From CAZTDD01 sp964612675 (GTDB lineage Bacteria > Hinthialibacterota > Hinthialibacteria > Hinthialibacterales > JAKPRU01): a DNA stretch of 64,000 nt. The stretch is from the NCBI GenBank assembly GCA_964612675.1, contig CAZTDD010000008.1, positions 39,961 through 103,960 of the forward strand, read 5' to 3'. Numbering within the stretch: the stretch's first letter is position 1; each line of letters starts with the position of its first letter. The position numbers were made by a program, and so were the translations under genes. Below are positions 6,944-16,276 of the stretch, piece after piece. The notes below the pieces were generated by a model. The model searched no databases and was not told where the DNA came from. It was given only the letters and a program-made list of their open reading frames with translations.

Positions 6944-9895
6944 ATGGTTTTCAGAAAACGGTCTTTCTATTTCTTTTCTGCGATCATTCTTTTTGTTTTT
7001 ACCTCATGGATTTCGTACACAGCGCAGGCCGAAATCATCTGGCTTGAGGCGGAGTGTTTCGAGAATACCGGCGGCTGGGTGAACGATGCACAGTTTGTCG
7101 ATCTGATGGGATCTCCGTACCTGTTGGCAAACGGTGTGGATCAGCCCGTCGAGGATGCAGTGACACAGGTACGGATACCCGGCCGTGGAGAATATCAACT
7201 CTGGGTACGCTGCAAAGACTGGCTTCCTTCGTATAGTCCAGGCGGCTTCGAAGTTACCGTGGCGGGAACGAAATCGCGAGAGATATTCGGCAAATCGGAG
7301 GACGACCGGTGGAAATGGGTCCATGGCGGCCGCTTTGAGCTGGATGCGGGGAATGCGGAAATCCGTTTGCATGATTTGACGGGTTGGTGGGGACGTTGCG
7401 ACGCACTTGTTTTGACGGACGATCCGGACTTCGCACCGGCAGATGATTTGTATTTGCTGGAGGTTCAGCGGACAAGATATTTTCAACCCTACGAACAAGT
7501 GGAGGAGATCAAGCCCTACGATGTAGTCGTTGTTGGTGGCGGCCTTGCCGGGAGTGCCGCAGCGATTGCCGCCGCACGGCACGGTTGTTCGGTTGTGTTG
7601 ATTCAGGATCGACCGGTCTTGGGTGGAAATGCGTCGTCTGAAATCGATGTGCCTCCCGCCGGTGACGAAGGACAGGAGCCACTCGACCCGGGAGAGACGG
7701 GTATCATCGAGGAATTCTATAACAGACCGGATCGTGGATGGGAACATGATTGGTCGGGTGCCATTGAAAAGGTGGTACGCGGTGAATCGAATATCGACCT
7801 TCGCCTGAATACACGCGCGATCAATGTTGTGATGAAAGACAACGAAACGATTGAAGCCGTTCTGGCGCTCGATGTTCGTTCCGGCGAACGATTGCTGTTT
7901 CCCGGAACAGTCTTCATTGATTGTACCGGCGACGGATGGATCGGTTTCTGGGCTGGAGCGATGTTTCGGAAGGGCAGGGAGGGCCGCTCGGAGTTCAATG
8001 AATCGTTGGCCGTGGACGCGGCCGATACAAAAACGATGGGCAATACGCTATTTGTAGCGAAATTCCGTGAGGGAGACGATACGCCCTTTGTATGCCCGGA
8101 ATGGGCGTATGCTCAATGGATAACGGAAGAGGATTTTGAGAACGCGGGAACGCATTCTTCTCTGGAGGAGGTGCTGTATCCCGTTGACACTCCCAGCGAG
8201 CCCCTGGCGCACCGTTTTACCCATGGCTCCGGCGTGCACGGCAGGCAGTATGCCTACCATCGCCCCGAAGGACGTGCAGAGAAACAAGAGCTGCGCAGAA
8301 TGCCGGTGACGCCGGATCATTATGACAATTTCGAAAAGGGCAAGGGCTACAAGGTCAGAGACGAACATGGTGGCTTTTTCAAATGGTATGTGGAACTCGG
8401 CGGGGCCATGGACACCATCGAAGACGCTGAGAAGATCCGGGATGAGTTGTTCCGAATTAATCTCGGCCTTTGGAATTATGTGAAGAATCACCACGCCGAA
8501 TACAAACAAAAAAATGAAAATCGGCGTCTGACATGGATCAATTTCGTACCGGGAAAAAGGGAATCCCGACGGCTGATCGGCGATTATATCCTCACACAAT
8601 GGGATTACGCCGACCGTATACTTCACGAGGATTGTGTGGCGTACGGTGGTTGGGGGATCGATATTCATCACCCGAATGGGTATTGGAAATCGGGTCCCAT
8701 GTATTACAACGCGTATCGCGGCTACAAAAACAGCATTCCTTTCCGCTGTCTCTATTCGCAGAATATTTCGAATTTAATGATGGCTGGTAGGGATATTTCG
8801 GTTTCCCACGTTGCGCTGGGTGGCACGCGGGTTATGCGCACAAATTGTATTATGGGACAGGCGGTGGGTACCGCCGCTTCGCTGTGTGTGGAAAACGACG
8901 TACCTCCCCGTACTGTTGGTAAGGAACACATCGAAGAACTTCAACAAATGCTGCTGAAAGACGGATGTTACATTCCCGGAGAGAAGAATGAAGATCCGAA
9001 GGATCTCGCACTGTCCGCGAAGATTACCGCATCGAGCGTTAAAACCATCGAAGATCCCGCCTCGGTTTTGTCACGTTCGGGAACGCCCCGAATCCACGAT
9101 CTCAACACCCCGCGGGCTGTCATGTTCAAGCCCGGAGCGAAGCGGATAAAGCAGGTTGCCCTCTATCTCCGGTCTTCGAATTCGTCACCGACGGAGATCA
9201 CCGCAACCCTTCGTCCGGCGGAATCATTCGGCGATTTTTCTTCGCGCAAAAACTTGGCCACCGCGACTGCTTCTGTGCCGCCGAAAAGCAAGGGATGGGT
9301 GAATTTTGAATTGAATTGTGATGTGGAACCGGGAGAGTATTATTATGTGTTTTTGCCTCCTGCCGACGGACTGCAATGGGACCTATTCCGCACATCGCGT
9401 AAGGAAACCGAAGATACTTGTCGGGCCTACGGAGGACCGAATTGGACACGGCGGAACGAATGTTATGCGTTCGCTTTGAATGAGGAAGACGTTGACCTGG
9501 AAGATGCTCCACAGGTGACCCTTCGCGCGGAAAATATCATCGATGGATTCAACAGGGCGGTAGACGGTGTCCCGCATTCCTGGGGGCCGGGTCCGTCAGG
9601 CTCATTACCGCATTGGGTCGAGTTGACATTTCGGAAAAAACAAAAACTCGATACAATTCATGTTACTTTTCAAAATCTGGCGTATCTGTGCAGCGACTAC
9701 AGAATCAATGTATTCGACGGCCGGAACTGGGACACGGTTGTCACCGTCCAAGATAATAAAGAGCGACGAAAGGTTCACAGAATCCCGGAGGTTACCACAG
9801 ACAGATTACGACTGGTGCTGAATGCACCGGCATCGGGTGATGAAGCAGACACACCGCAGATCTGCGAAATCCGAATCTACAATGAATCGGAATAA
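6944..9895 (+). CDS. Secreted FAD-dependent oxidoreductase with C-terminal discoidin-like domain
   Basis: GCGGAGG sits six bases before the ATG at 6944; an ATG at 6938 abuts it and is less likely. Residue numbers here count from 6938. A signal peptide ends near TAQA (30). A beta-sandwich, carbohydrate-binding-like region covers about 33-165. The Rossmann dinucleotide motif VVVGGGLAGSAAA (197-209) is followed by RPVLGGNASSE, as in the FAD-dependent oxidoreductases found next to polysaccharide-degradation genes. The C-terminal 110 residues (WVELTFRKKQKLDTIHV) resemble an F5/8-type discoidin domain. It probably oxidises or desaturates a glycan-derived or other extracellular substrate, but the substrate is unknown. 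It has its own promoter and converges on the esterase gene. Confidence 0.85.
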   Translation: MVFRKRSFYFFSAIILFVFTSWISYTAQAEIIWLEAECFENTGGWVNDAQFVDLMGSPYLLANGVDQPVEDAVTQVRIPGRGEYQLWVRCKDWLPSYSPGGFEVTVAGTKSREIFGKSEDDRWKWVHGGRFELDAGNAEIRLHDLTGWWGRCDALVLTDDPDFAPADDLYLLEVQRTRYFQPYEQVEEIKPYDVVVVGGGLAGSAAAIAAARHGCSVVLIQDRPVLGGNASSEIDVPPAGDEGQEPLDPGETGIIEEFYNRPDRGWEHDWSGAIEKVVRGESNIDLRLNTRAINVVMKDNETIEAVLALDVRSGERLLFPGTVFIDCTGDGWIGFWAGAMFRKGREGRSEFNESLAVDAADTKTMGNTLFVAKFREGDDTPFVCPEWAYAQWITEEDFENAGTHSSLEEVLYPVDTPSEPLAHRFTHGSGVHGRQYAYHRPEGRAEKQELRRMPVTPDHYDNFEKGKGYKVRDEHGGFFKWYVELGGAMDTIEDAEKIRDELFRINLGLWNYVKNHHAEYKQKNENRRLTWINFVPGKRESRRLIGDYILTQWDYADRILHEDCVAYGGWGIDIHHPNGYWKSGPMYYNAYRGYKNSIPFRCLYSQNISNLMMAGRDISVSHVALGGTRVMRTNCIMGQAVGTAASLCVENDVPPRTVGKEHIEELQQMLLKDGCYIPGEKNEDPKDLALSAKITASSVKTIEDPASVLSRSGTPRIHDLNTPRAVMFKPGAKRIKQVALYLRSSNSSPTEITATLRPAESFGDFSSRKNLATATASVPPKSKGWVNFELNCDVEPGEYYYVFLPPADGLQWDLFRTSRKETEDTCRAYGGPNWTRRNECYAFALNEEDVDLEDAPQVTLRAENIIDGFNRAVDGVPHSWGPGPSGSLPHWVELTFRKKQKLDTIHVTFQNLAYLCSDYRINVFDGRNWDTVVTVQDNKERRKVHRIPEVTTDRLRLVLNAPASGDEADTPQICEIRIYNESE

Positions 9896-9898
9896 TCC

Positions 9899-9925
9899 AA
9901 ACAGATCGGTGCGGTGAATCTGTTT
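9899..9925. terminator. Bidirectional hairpin terminator between convergent genes
   Basis: AAACAGAT (9899-9906) and ATCTGTTT (9918-9925) pair perfectly around an 11-base loop, and a T-rich stretch follows on the plus strand. It lies in the 34-base gap between the convergent oxidoreductase and esterase genes, the expected place for a shared terminator. Confidence 0.5.
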
Positions 9926-9929
9926 TCTA

Positions 9930-12101
9930 CTACTGAACGAGCCACTGTTGCAGAGTCCGGTCTCGTTCATCCTCGTCGCATGTCTTTATGACAAGCGAGG
10001 ACGACGCGGATGCGCGTTCATAGCGATCGACGGGGAACCCGTATGTCGATTGGGCTTCCTCGTCGGAGAGGGGCTCGCCTGAATGGTCGCGCATGTTCAT
10101 TAACAAAACTTCCCGTGGCGAAAAAGCGGCAATCAAGTCAGGCAAGTCGTAGCCCGTGAGCACACCGCCGATCAGCTCGCTTGAATTGAACTGATATTCC
10201 CGGTTCATCACGATCTGTGAATAGGACGCCAATCCATCCACAATCGAGATGCGCTGAATTTGTCCGTCAAGGACCGCTGCGTGAAGCAAGGCTGAACCGG
10301 TTGATGAGTATGCCACGGCGGAAATACGGTCTCGATCCACGTATGGTTGATCGACCATCGCGTCAACACAATTAGTAATCTGAGACGCGCGAATCCCAAC
10401 AATGCTTGTACCGAGCATAAGTGCCAGGTAGGGATCTTGATATTCGCGATTGCCGCTCGCTGTTTCGCCGATACCTGCCAAGTCTGCAGCGAGAACCACA
10501 TGGCCTTCACGGGCCAGTTTCTCAATCAGCGAAAGCTGAGATATTTTTCCGGAAGACGGGAACAATAATGTGAGCGGACACTTCGTTCGGTCCTGATTCG
10601 CTTTATCCGGTACTGCCAGAAGGACAGGAATTGACATACCATCTTCGCTGCAGAGAACCCTCTTCTCAACAACATATCCATCGAACACCATCCGTCCGAT
10701 GAGCATTAAGTCCGATTCGGAGGGACCTAGATAACCGGACAGACGTTTTGCCTCTCGTTGCACGGATTGGCAGTGTTCGCGCGGCTGAGAGCGGCTCTGA
10801 CTGAGTCGGTCGTACAGATCAATCGCATATTCCCGGTTGTAATCGAAGACAGTCTTTCCACCTAGGGAAGTCAGAATCTGCCCCGTCTCTGTGGAATTCA
10901 GTTCTTCCAAAGGAAGCGGCTCGAATTCGATGTCTCCAGTGGAACCCGGAAAATCAAAATGCAACCGAAGGAATTCGTACAATGACTCACGGTTTTTCTT
11001 TGTTGACTGGTGAGGAGCATCGTCCGACACCATCTTCAGGTTTTCTTCCGCCCCAAACACTCGGAAGGCGGCTTTCGCTTCGGCCACAGTCTCATGTACA
11101 CCGGCGATACTGAAGAAATCATTGGTGGTTGCGATAACAAGGGTCGGTTTCGGAGCACGGAGTTCCAGGAAATCCGGATGGTCGAATCCCAGTTCGATTC
11201 CTCGGAAGAAACACTGTTCGGCATCCTGCGGGCCTATTGATTCAAGCAGACGGCGAAAACTCGTGACATAACACTCGGGGGCACCAATCGCGATTCGGCT
11301 GTCGTAGGCCATGATGTATGAACTCTGCGTGCCGCCGCCGGATCTTCCCTGCACGGCGATTCTGTCGGGATCGACCTCCTCGCGTGTCTCTAAATAGTCG
11401 AGCGCACGGATCATATCCCAAACAAAATAGGAGGCTACCGATACACCGTTCAAAAATGTCTGTTTGCCTACATAAGAATGCTCGCCGGTCGATCCGTAAC
11501 GCGATTTCTTCTTCGAGTCATCCAGATACATCAGTCGTTCGCCTTGTCCGACAGGATCCATTGCGAGCACCACGAACCCTTTTTGGGCGAGATTGAAAAT
11601 AACATTTTGGTACGTTGCAGAACGATATCCCTCCGACGTGTGGCCGCAGACATACAAGACCGTCGGTCTCGGGCCGTCGATATCTTTCGGAATCAACATA
11701 CAACAGGTCACATACATCTCGGGACGCGATTCGAAGATGATCTTTTCATATCGACAGAACTCCGTTTCGCCTGTGCCCGTGATCCGCGCGTTGAGGGGTG
11801 TCCTTTCGGGCATTTCACCGAGAATCCTTCGATAGGCCGAACGGGCGTGAGCAATCCGTGTCTGCCACTCCCGTTTCGATTGGAGGCGCGTAATCGTTCG
11901 TTTTCGTTGTTCGAGGCGGTCGAATGCTTCTTGATTCAAGTAGTGACGTAACGAGAGTTTTGAGTCTTCCCATTTCGCCCATCCACTCAATACCGAGAGA
12001 TCGCCTTCTTCCACGTCCTGGATGGACTGTCCGGAAGCGTTCGGAGAAAACAAGAGAAGGATCGGACATAAAAGGGCTGCTGCAATAAGGTATCGATACA
12101 T
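9930..12101 (-). CDS. Secreted tandem alpha/beta-hydrolase (acetylxylan-esterase-like)
   Basis: The start at 12101 is chosen because GGAG precedes it by eight bases and it opens a clean signal peptide (MYRYLIAAALLCPILLLF, cleavage near ASG). The first hydrolase domain has the nucleophile elbow QGRSGGG (Ser about 254), an Asp candidate in IATTNDFF and a His in DAPHQS, as in acetylxylan esterase/dienelactone-hydrolase-like enzymes. A second hydrolase-like half follows, but its elbow reads AYSSTGSA, lacking the usual first Gly, and may be inactive. It probably deacylates plant or algal polysaccharide outside the cell. It lies on the opposite strand to the oxidoreductase and has its own promoter. 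Confidence 0.8.
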   Translation of the reverse strand: MYRYLIAAALLCPILLLFSPNASGQSIQDVEEGDLSVLSGWAKWEDSKLSLRHYLNQEAFDRLEQRKRTITRLQSKREWQTRIAHARSAYRRILGEMPERTPLNARITGTGETEFCRYEKIIFESRPEMYVTCCMLIPKDIDGPRPTVLYVCGHTSEGYRSATYQNVIFNLAQKGFVVLAMDPVGQGERLMYLDDSKKKSRYGSTGEHSYVGKQTFLNGVSVASYFVWDMIRALDYLETREEVDPDRIAVQGRSGGGTQSSYIMAYDSRIAIGAPECYVTSFRRLLESIGPQDAEQCFFRGIELGFDHPDFLELRAPKPTLVIATTNDFFSIAGVHETVAEAKAAFRVFGAEENLKMVSDDAPHQSTKKNRESLYEFLRLHFDFPGSTGDIEFEPLPLEELNSTETGQILTSLGGKTVFDYNREYAIDLYDRLSQSRSQPREHCQSVQREAKRLSGYLGPSESDLMLIGRMVFDGYVVEKRVLCSEDGMSIPVLLAVPDKANQDRTKCPLTLLFPSSGKISQLSLIEKLAREGHVVLAADLAGIGETASGNREYQDPYLALMLGTSIVGIRASQITNCVDAMVDQPYVDRDRISAVAYSSTGSALLHAAVLDGQIQRISIVDGLASYSQIVMNREYQFNSSELIGGVLTGYDLPDLIAAFSPREVLLMNMRDHSGEPLSDEEAQSTYGFPVDRYERASASSSLVIKTCDEDERDRTLQQWLVQ

Positions 12102-12173
12102 GGCGCTGACTCCAATCGAAGAGTTGTGCTTGACTTTGTCGCAGAATCGGAAATGCGAAGCGCACAATGAACA

Positions 12174-12202
12174 ATCCTATGATGTGTCCATTATGAGGTC
12201 AA
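12174..12202 (-). promoter_or_regulatory. Sigma70-type promoter for the esterase gene
   Basis: On the minus strand, TTGACC (12202-12197), a 17-base spacer and TAGGAT (12179-12174) stand about 73 bases before the ATG at 12101. Spacing is ideal and both boxes match at four or more positions. Confidence 0.45.
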
Positions 12203-12277
12203 GATACTAAAGGAACCGACGTGTGTTTCAGATCCTCGAAAGAGGCTCGGATATTCCTGTTTAGCCAACAGCGATCC

Positions 12278-14017
12278 TCATTCGAGAGAGGCGTGATAAT
12301 TGCTGATCGCCTCGGATGTCCTCAGGTAGCGGTCGTAAATACGAAGAGATTTGATTTCGATATGTCCCGTCGAGGACAATTCAAACTCATCGGCTCCATT
12401 AACATCCCCCAGTTCTTTTGGAAAACGTCCCCAGCCTCTTTCGCGTTGTTTCCCACCGTCACAGACGATGCCGTCGATTACGTACGATACGATTTTCGGT
12501 CCGCCATCTAGGATCACTGCGACGTGATGCCATTTATCCGGAGTGATCGTGTTCGGGTCCGAATCCCAGGCGAATTGATGAGTTCCATCGGAAAACTCAA
12601 TCCGGACATTCGATTGTCCGGCGGTTTTCAGAGCAATCCCTTTCTTTTGACTGTTTCGTGTGTCGAAGATCGTCTGACCGGCCGTGCAATCATGCGCGCG
12701 AAGCCAAAGGTCTATGGTGAATCCTCCGTTTGTGTCGAGGTTCGGCAGACGCGGCATTGTTCTTGTATCGTCTTTCTGACCGGCGTTCCATGAAACGAGA
12801 AGTCCGTCCTGAGTCACGGTGCTGCGCTTGCCCTGGCTCCATAATCCTTCAAGCAGAGTCGCATCGATTTCATGGATGCGTGCGATACTCTTTTGTGTTT
12901 CGCTGACCCAGTATTCTCCATCTTGTTCAATCAAATCGGGGTAACTGATTCGCACGGATTCATCGGGATCGTACAAGAGGATTTCGGGTTGCGACCAGTA
13001 GATTTTTCCGTCTTTTTCAATCCCGCCGGACAGCCACACCGGATTGCGTTTCTCGTATGTTTTTCCACTGTGGTGGTTGAACCAGAAGAGATACTTGCCG
13101 TTTTGTGTTTTCCAGACTGCCGGACAGGCTCGGTTATGTTTGAACTTCCGTCCGCCCGGTGTGTACGTGGCATGTTCGGGTTTTGTCCATGTCCTCCCAC
13201 CGTCTGTGCTGTACGAATGACAGGGGTGGCCGGTTGTCGTTCGATACATACAGAAAAGGGTACCGTCGCTGAGTGCGACGATATTATGTTCTTCCTGGAC
13301 GGAGCCAAACTCAGGTGCGCGGATGCCGTGTTGGCCCTTCGGGAGCATTTCCCAGTGTATTTTTTCTGGGTTTTTCTCGTGGAGGATATTTTTCGAGTGG
13401 AATATCCACCCTTCTCCCTGTTCCAGCATGTATCTGCCGAGTTTGGTGAACGCGAAATAGACGGAACCGTTGTGAATCATGGGTTTATCGATGCCCCAGA
13501 ATATCTGTGTTCCATCATCGAATCCATTATTGGCATCGCAAGCCGTTCGACGTACAGGCAGGCGGTACCGTTTCTCGGACCAGGTTCTGCCGTTGTCGTC
13601 GGAGTATTTAAACACGTACCAACCAAGCATGTCGGCCCGCTTGCCGGTGATCCGGTCTCCATTGTAGTCGTAAAACCCATAGACCCGCCCACTCGGCACG
13701 ACGAGGGGAACGATCCATGAGGCCTCCGGACCGGTTTCAGGTTCGATGTCGATCAACTCACTCCAGGAACGGCCTTTATCGGCGCTGATGGTTGCTACGA
13801 CATGTTGCCCCGGATCGCCCTCTTTTCCTTTACCGGTCGTCAAGGTGCAGAGCCAGTTTCCGTCCTTGGTTATGACCACATACGGCTGATCGCAATATCC
13901 CTGATCGGGAATCGTTAGGCCTGTGCGGATGTTTCTCCTATCGAACTCGCCGTTGGCCGGACTTCCGAACATAATCAAAATGGCTATAAGAAACGTGAGG
14001 CTTTCGAAAGAACGCAT
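12278..14017 (-). CDS. Secreted sialidase-like BNR-repeat protein with LamG-type domain
   Basis: The start at 14017 gives a signal peptide (MRSFESLTFLIAILIMFG, cleavage near ANG) and has GGAAGGAG upstream. Three Asp-box motifs of six-bladed sialidase propellers are visible: SADKGRSWSE, SDDNGRTWSE and STDGGRTWTK. About 180 C-terminal residues (GGFTIDLWLRAHD, WHHVAVILDGG, SYVIDG) form a concanavalin/laminin-G-like lectin domain. Exo-alpha-sialidase-type (GH33-like) proteins act on terminal acidic sugars, but many Asp-box proteins have other substrates, and the arginine triad cannot be assigned with certainty. The gene stands alone on the minus strand. Confidence 0.82.
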   Translation of the reverse strand: MRSFESLTFLIAILIMFGSPANGEFDRRNIRTGLTIPDQGYCDQPYVVITKDGNWLCTLTTGKGKEGDPGQHVVATISADKGRSWSELIDIEPETGPEASWIVPLVVPSGRVYGFYDYNGDRITGKRADMLGWYVFKYSDDNGRTWSEKRYRLPVRRTACDANNGFDDGTQIFWGIDKPMIHNGSVYFAFTKLGRYMLEQGEGWIFHSKNILHEKNPEKIHWEMLPKGQHGIRAPEFGSVQEEHNIVALSDGTLFCMYRTTTGHPCHSYSTDGGRTWTKPEHATYTPGGRKFKHNRACPAVWKTQNGKYLFWFNHHSGKTYEKRNPVWLSGGIEKDGKIYWSQPEILLYDPDESVRISYPDLIEQDGEYWVSETQKSIARIHEIDATLLEGLWSQGKRSTVTQDGLLVSWNAGQKDDTRTMPRLPNLDTNGGFTIDLWLRAHDCTAGQTIFDTRNSQKKGIALKTAGQSNVRIEFSDGTHQFAWDSDPNTITPDKWHHVAVILDGGPKIVSYVIDGIVCDGGKQRERGWGRFPKELGDVNGADEFELSSTGHIEIKSLRIYDRYLRTSEAISNYHASLE

Positions 14018-14141
14018 GTGTTCCGAGTCTCCTTCCAAAACGAGGACTTGCGTTATCCTCAATGGCAGTCTGGTTTGTCGAATACTCATAATAGCACGAT
14101 CGATTTTATCTCGCGCATCCCCTTGCTATATCGCGGAAGCT

Positions 14142-14348
14142 GTAGGGTTTCTATCGATTGCCGAGGCAATCCGGCTGCGGAAGAGCGGTGTCGAATTGAC
14201 TGTCATGCAGGACAACGCGAGCGCGCTCGCCCTGTATCGAAAGAGGAGATTCATGATCGTAGGCGAGACTTTCGATGCAGAAGGCCCGATGTTTCACATG
14301 CAAAGAATGCTATCGGAAAGCGGGTCTTTTGTCCCTGTAAACGGATAG
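14142..14348 (+). pseudogene. Remnant of a GNAT N-acetyltransferase (C-terminal part)
   Basis: The plus-strand frame reads AEAIRLRKSGVELTV, then DNASALALYRKRRFMIVGE, then MFHMQRML, before a stop at 14346-14348. This matches the last strand-helix-strand of GNAT acetyltransferases (ELTV-x-N-x-x-A-x-x-LYRK-x-GF), but the acetyl-CoA binding and N-terminal parts are absent. The same frame upstream runs antisense through the sialidase start and shows no GNAT sequence. It is most simply a decayed or truncated gene. Confidence 0.6.
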
Positions 14349-14361
14349 AACGTTCGGGGTA

Positions 14362-15048
14362 TTAATCCTTGAACCGATATCCTACGCCTCGGACGGTTTC
14401 GATGTATTGACCCGACTTGCCCAGTTTTCGGCGCAGTGCGACGATTTGGACGTCGACCGAACGGTCCGTTACGGGATAGTCGTCGCCATGCACGGCGTCA
14501 ATGATCTGATGGCGGGTGAATACCCAACCCGGGCGGCGCACCAGGAAGTGCAGGATTCGGAACTCGGTCAACGTCAAGCTGACCTGTTTTTCGTCCACAA
14601 GCAGCTGGTGTCTGCCGGGATGGATCTCCATATTGTGCACTTTTATCACCGATGTTTCGTCGACGGGCTCCATGGCCAATCGCCGGAGTACGGTACGGAC
14701 CCTCGCTACGAGTATATTTGGGCTGAACGGTTTGGTGACATAATCGTCCGCGCCGAGCTCCAGACCGCGCACGACATCGGACTCTTCGCCCTTTGCACTC
14801 AGAATAATGATGGGGATTTGCTCCGTTGCGGAGTTCTGTTTTAACAATCTGCAGACTTCGAGACCGTCGATTCCAGGGAGCATCAAGTCCAGGACGATCA
14901 GATCCGGCGACATCGACTTCGCAGTCTTTAGTGCATCTTCCCCGGTTTCGACACACGCAACGTCATAACCGCTTTTCACAAGATTATACTCGACCAGACT
15001 GAGGATATCCTCTTCATCATCCACAACCAGAATTCGTTCTTTTGCCAT
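14362..15048 (-). CDS. OmpR/PhoB-family response regulator
   Basis: A receiver domain (ILVVDDEED acidic pocket, LIVLDLMLPG phosphoacceptor Asp, IILSAKGEE Thr/Ser position, YVTKPF lysine) is followed by a winged-helix DNA-binding domain ending IVALRRKLGKSGQYIETV-RGVGYRF. The length (228 residues) and order match PhoB. GGAGGAG lies seven bases before the ATG. No histidine kinase is adjacent; the nearest, at 21650-22363, lacks a sensor and pairs with CheV instead. PhoB-like regulators often control phosphate starvation, but no Pho box was recognised, so the regulon is open. Confidence 0.92.
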   Translation of the reverse strand: MAKERILVVDDEEDILSLVEYNLVKSGYDVACVETGEDALKTAKSMSPDLIVLDLMLPGIDGLEVCRLLKQNSATEQIPIIILSAKGEESDVVRGLELGADDYVTKPFSPNILVARVRTVLRRLAMEPVDETSVIKVHNMEIHPGRHQLLVDEKQVSLTLTEFRILHFLVRRPGWVFTRHQIIDAVHGDDYPVTDRSVDVQIVALRRKLGKSGQYIETVRGVGYRFKD

Positions 15049-15587
15049 TGCGATTCTCCTCCATCAGTAATCTTTCATAATAGTTCATGAGAAATATTTG
15101 CATTCTGTTAGAATTCGGTTAAGGTACTTCGTCTCCAGAGGCCTCGTGGACTACCGGGCGCGACGCCCCCGCTGTGAGTCGCCCGGTGTTCTTCTTTGGT
15201 TCATTTCCGGGGCGAGTGGATTCCGGTTTCCGGCTCGGTTGGGAGACAAGGTTCTTCCTCGATCCGTGATTTGTCAAGTTGTACTTCGAGCTTGTTTCCT
15301 TGCCTTGGGTCTGAATACCTGCAGTCAGGGCTCGCACGAGACCGGTCAGGCGGAAGAGAATACAATACGGTTTAGTAGGAATCTAATCGGTCGCTAATCG
15401 CCCACCAACCGGGCTGCTCTGAAATCCTCGGGTCAATGCGAATCGGCCGTTCACAAGCAGGTAACTTCTGAGCCGGATGTATCTTGATCGGAAATCCGAG
15501 AATAGGTTGTACGGCTTGAATCGTACTTTTTCTATTATGTGTACTGCTGGACAGCGTGAGGATCGATCTTTTTCTGGGGCGGTGAAT
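15049..15587. other. Long intergenic region with alternative hairpins
   Basis: No gene is supported in these 540 bases between divergent genes. One arm, ACCGGGCG (15152-15159), can pair with CGCCCGGT (15179-15186), or its GGGCG (15155-15159) can pair with CGCCC (15163-15167); the two pairings exclude each other. No promoter was identified with confidence for the pilin-like gene that follows. Confidence 0.4.
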
Positions 15588-16232
15588 ATGGAGATAGCCA
15601 CTCGATTAACCAATCACAAGAAGTCAGCCTTCACACTGATCGAATTGCTGATTGTAGTAGCGATCATCGGGATCTTGGCGGCGATTGCCGTACCGAATTT
15701 CTTGAACGCGCAGATCAAGGCGAAAACGGCTAGGACGAAATCCGACATTCGGACGATTCGCAATCAGGTCGAGATCTTCCACATGGATACCGGTTTGTGG
15801 CTGATCGACGGAAACGACTGCGACGGAACCGACAAGTGTTGTTTCCCGGGGATGTGGTTTGGTGTGAGACCCTCGGCCGTCGGGATTTCCAATGTTGACA
15901 CCGGCGAGAACCATTTTTCCGGCCAGGTTTATCTTCCGTTGACCACGCCGGTCGCTTATCTCAGTTCTATACCAGTCGATCCGTTCGGGTCTGGGGTGTT
16001 TTACGCCTACGAAGACCGCGACTGTTCCAACACAGGTGGAACGTACGGGATCTTGGCGGCCGCCGGTCCGGACCGCGATAACGGCGACTGGCATCCGAGT
16101 AATCAGGCGGTTGCTTATGATGTTTCGAACGGCGTCGGCAGCAGCGGCGATCTGTGGTATGCGTGGCGATTCAACAGTAGGCCGGACCCGAGCTACGACA
16201 TGTACTACGCCAATGTGAACTGGGGATTCTGA
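15588..16232 (+). CDS. Type IV pilin/type II pseudopilin-like protein
   Basis: Starting at 15588 (an in-frame GTG at 15582 is possible), a short basic leader ends in the prepilin peptidase site, with FTLIELLIVVAIIGILAAIA forming the conserved N-terminal helix and Glu at mature position 5. VPNFLNAQIKAKTARTKSD follows, a signature of the many GspG-like proteins of candidate phyla. The C-terminal globular part contains DPFGSG, AAGPDRDNGD and paired cysteines (NDCDGTDKCCF). Such proteins assemble into pili or secretion pseudopili, or remain single exported proteins; no assembly genes are nearby. A second, diverged pilin-like gene lies at 18724-19332. Confidence 0.87.
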   Translation: MEIATRLTNHKKSAFTLIELLIVVAIIGILAAIAVPNFLNAQIKAKTARTKSDIRTIRNQVEIFHMDTGLWLIDGNDCDGTDKCCFPGMWFGVRPSAVGISNVDTGENHFSGQVYLPLTTPVAYLSSIPVDPFGSGVFYAYEDRDCSNTGGTYGILAAAGPDRDNGDWHPSNQAVAYDVSNGVGSSGDLWYAWRFNSRPDPSYDMYYANVNWGF

Positions 16233-16276
16233 TCCGGCCGGCGGCTTTTACGTCTTGCCACGCATCCTTCTGCGCG

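Noticed and set aside
12872..13720. Long 282-codon frame antisense to the sialidase-like gene
   Set aside because: It is cysteine- and valine-rich shadow sequence opposite a protein with clear Asp-box and LamG motifs.
14362..15048. Named as phoB with a Pho regulon role
   Set aside because: The family matches, but no adjacent kinase, phosphate transporter or Pho box was found, so the gene symbol is withheld.
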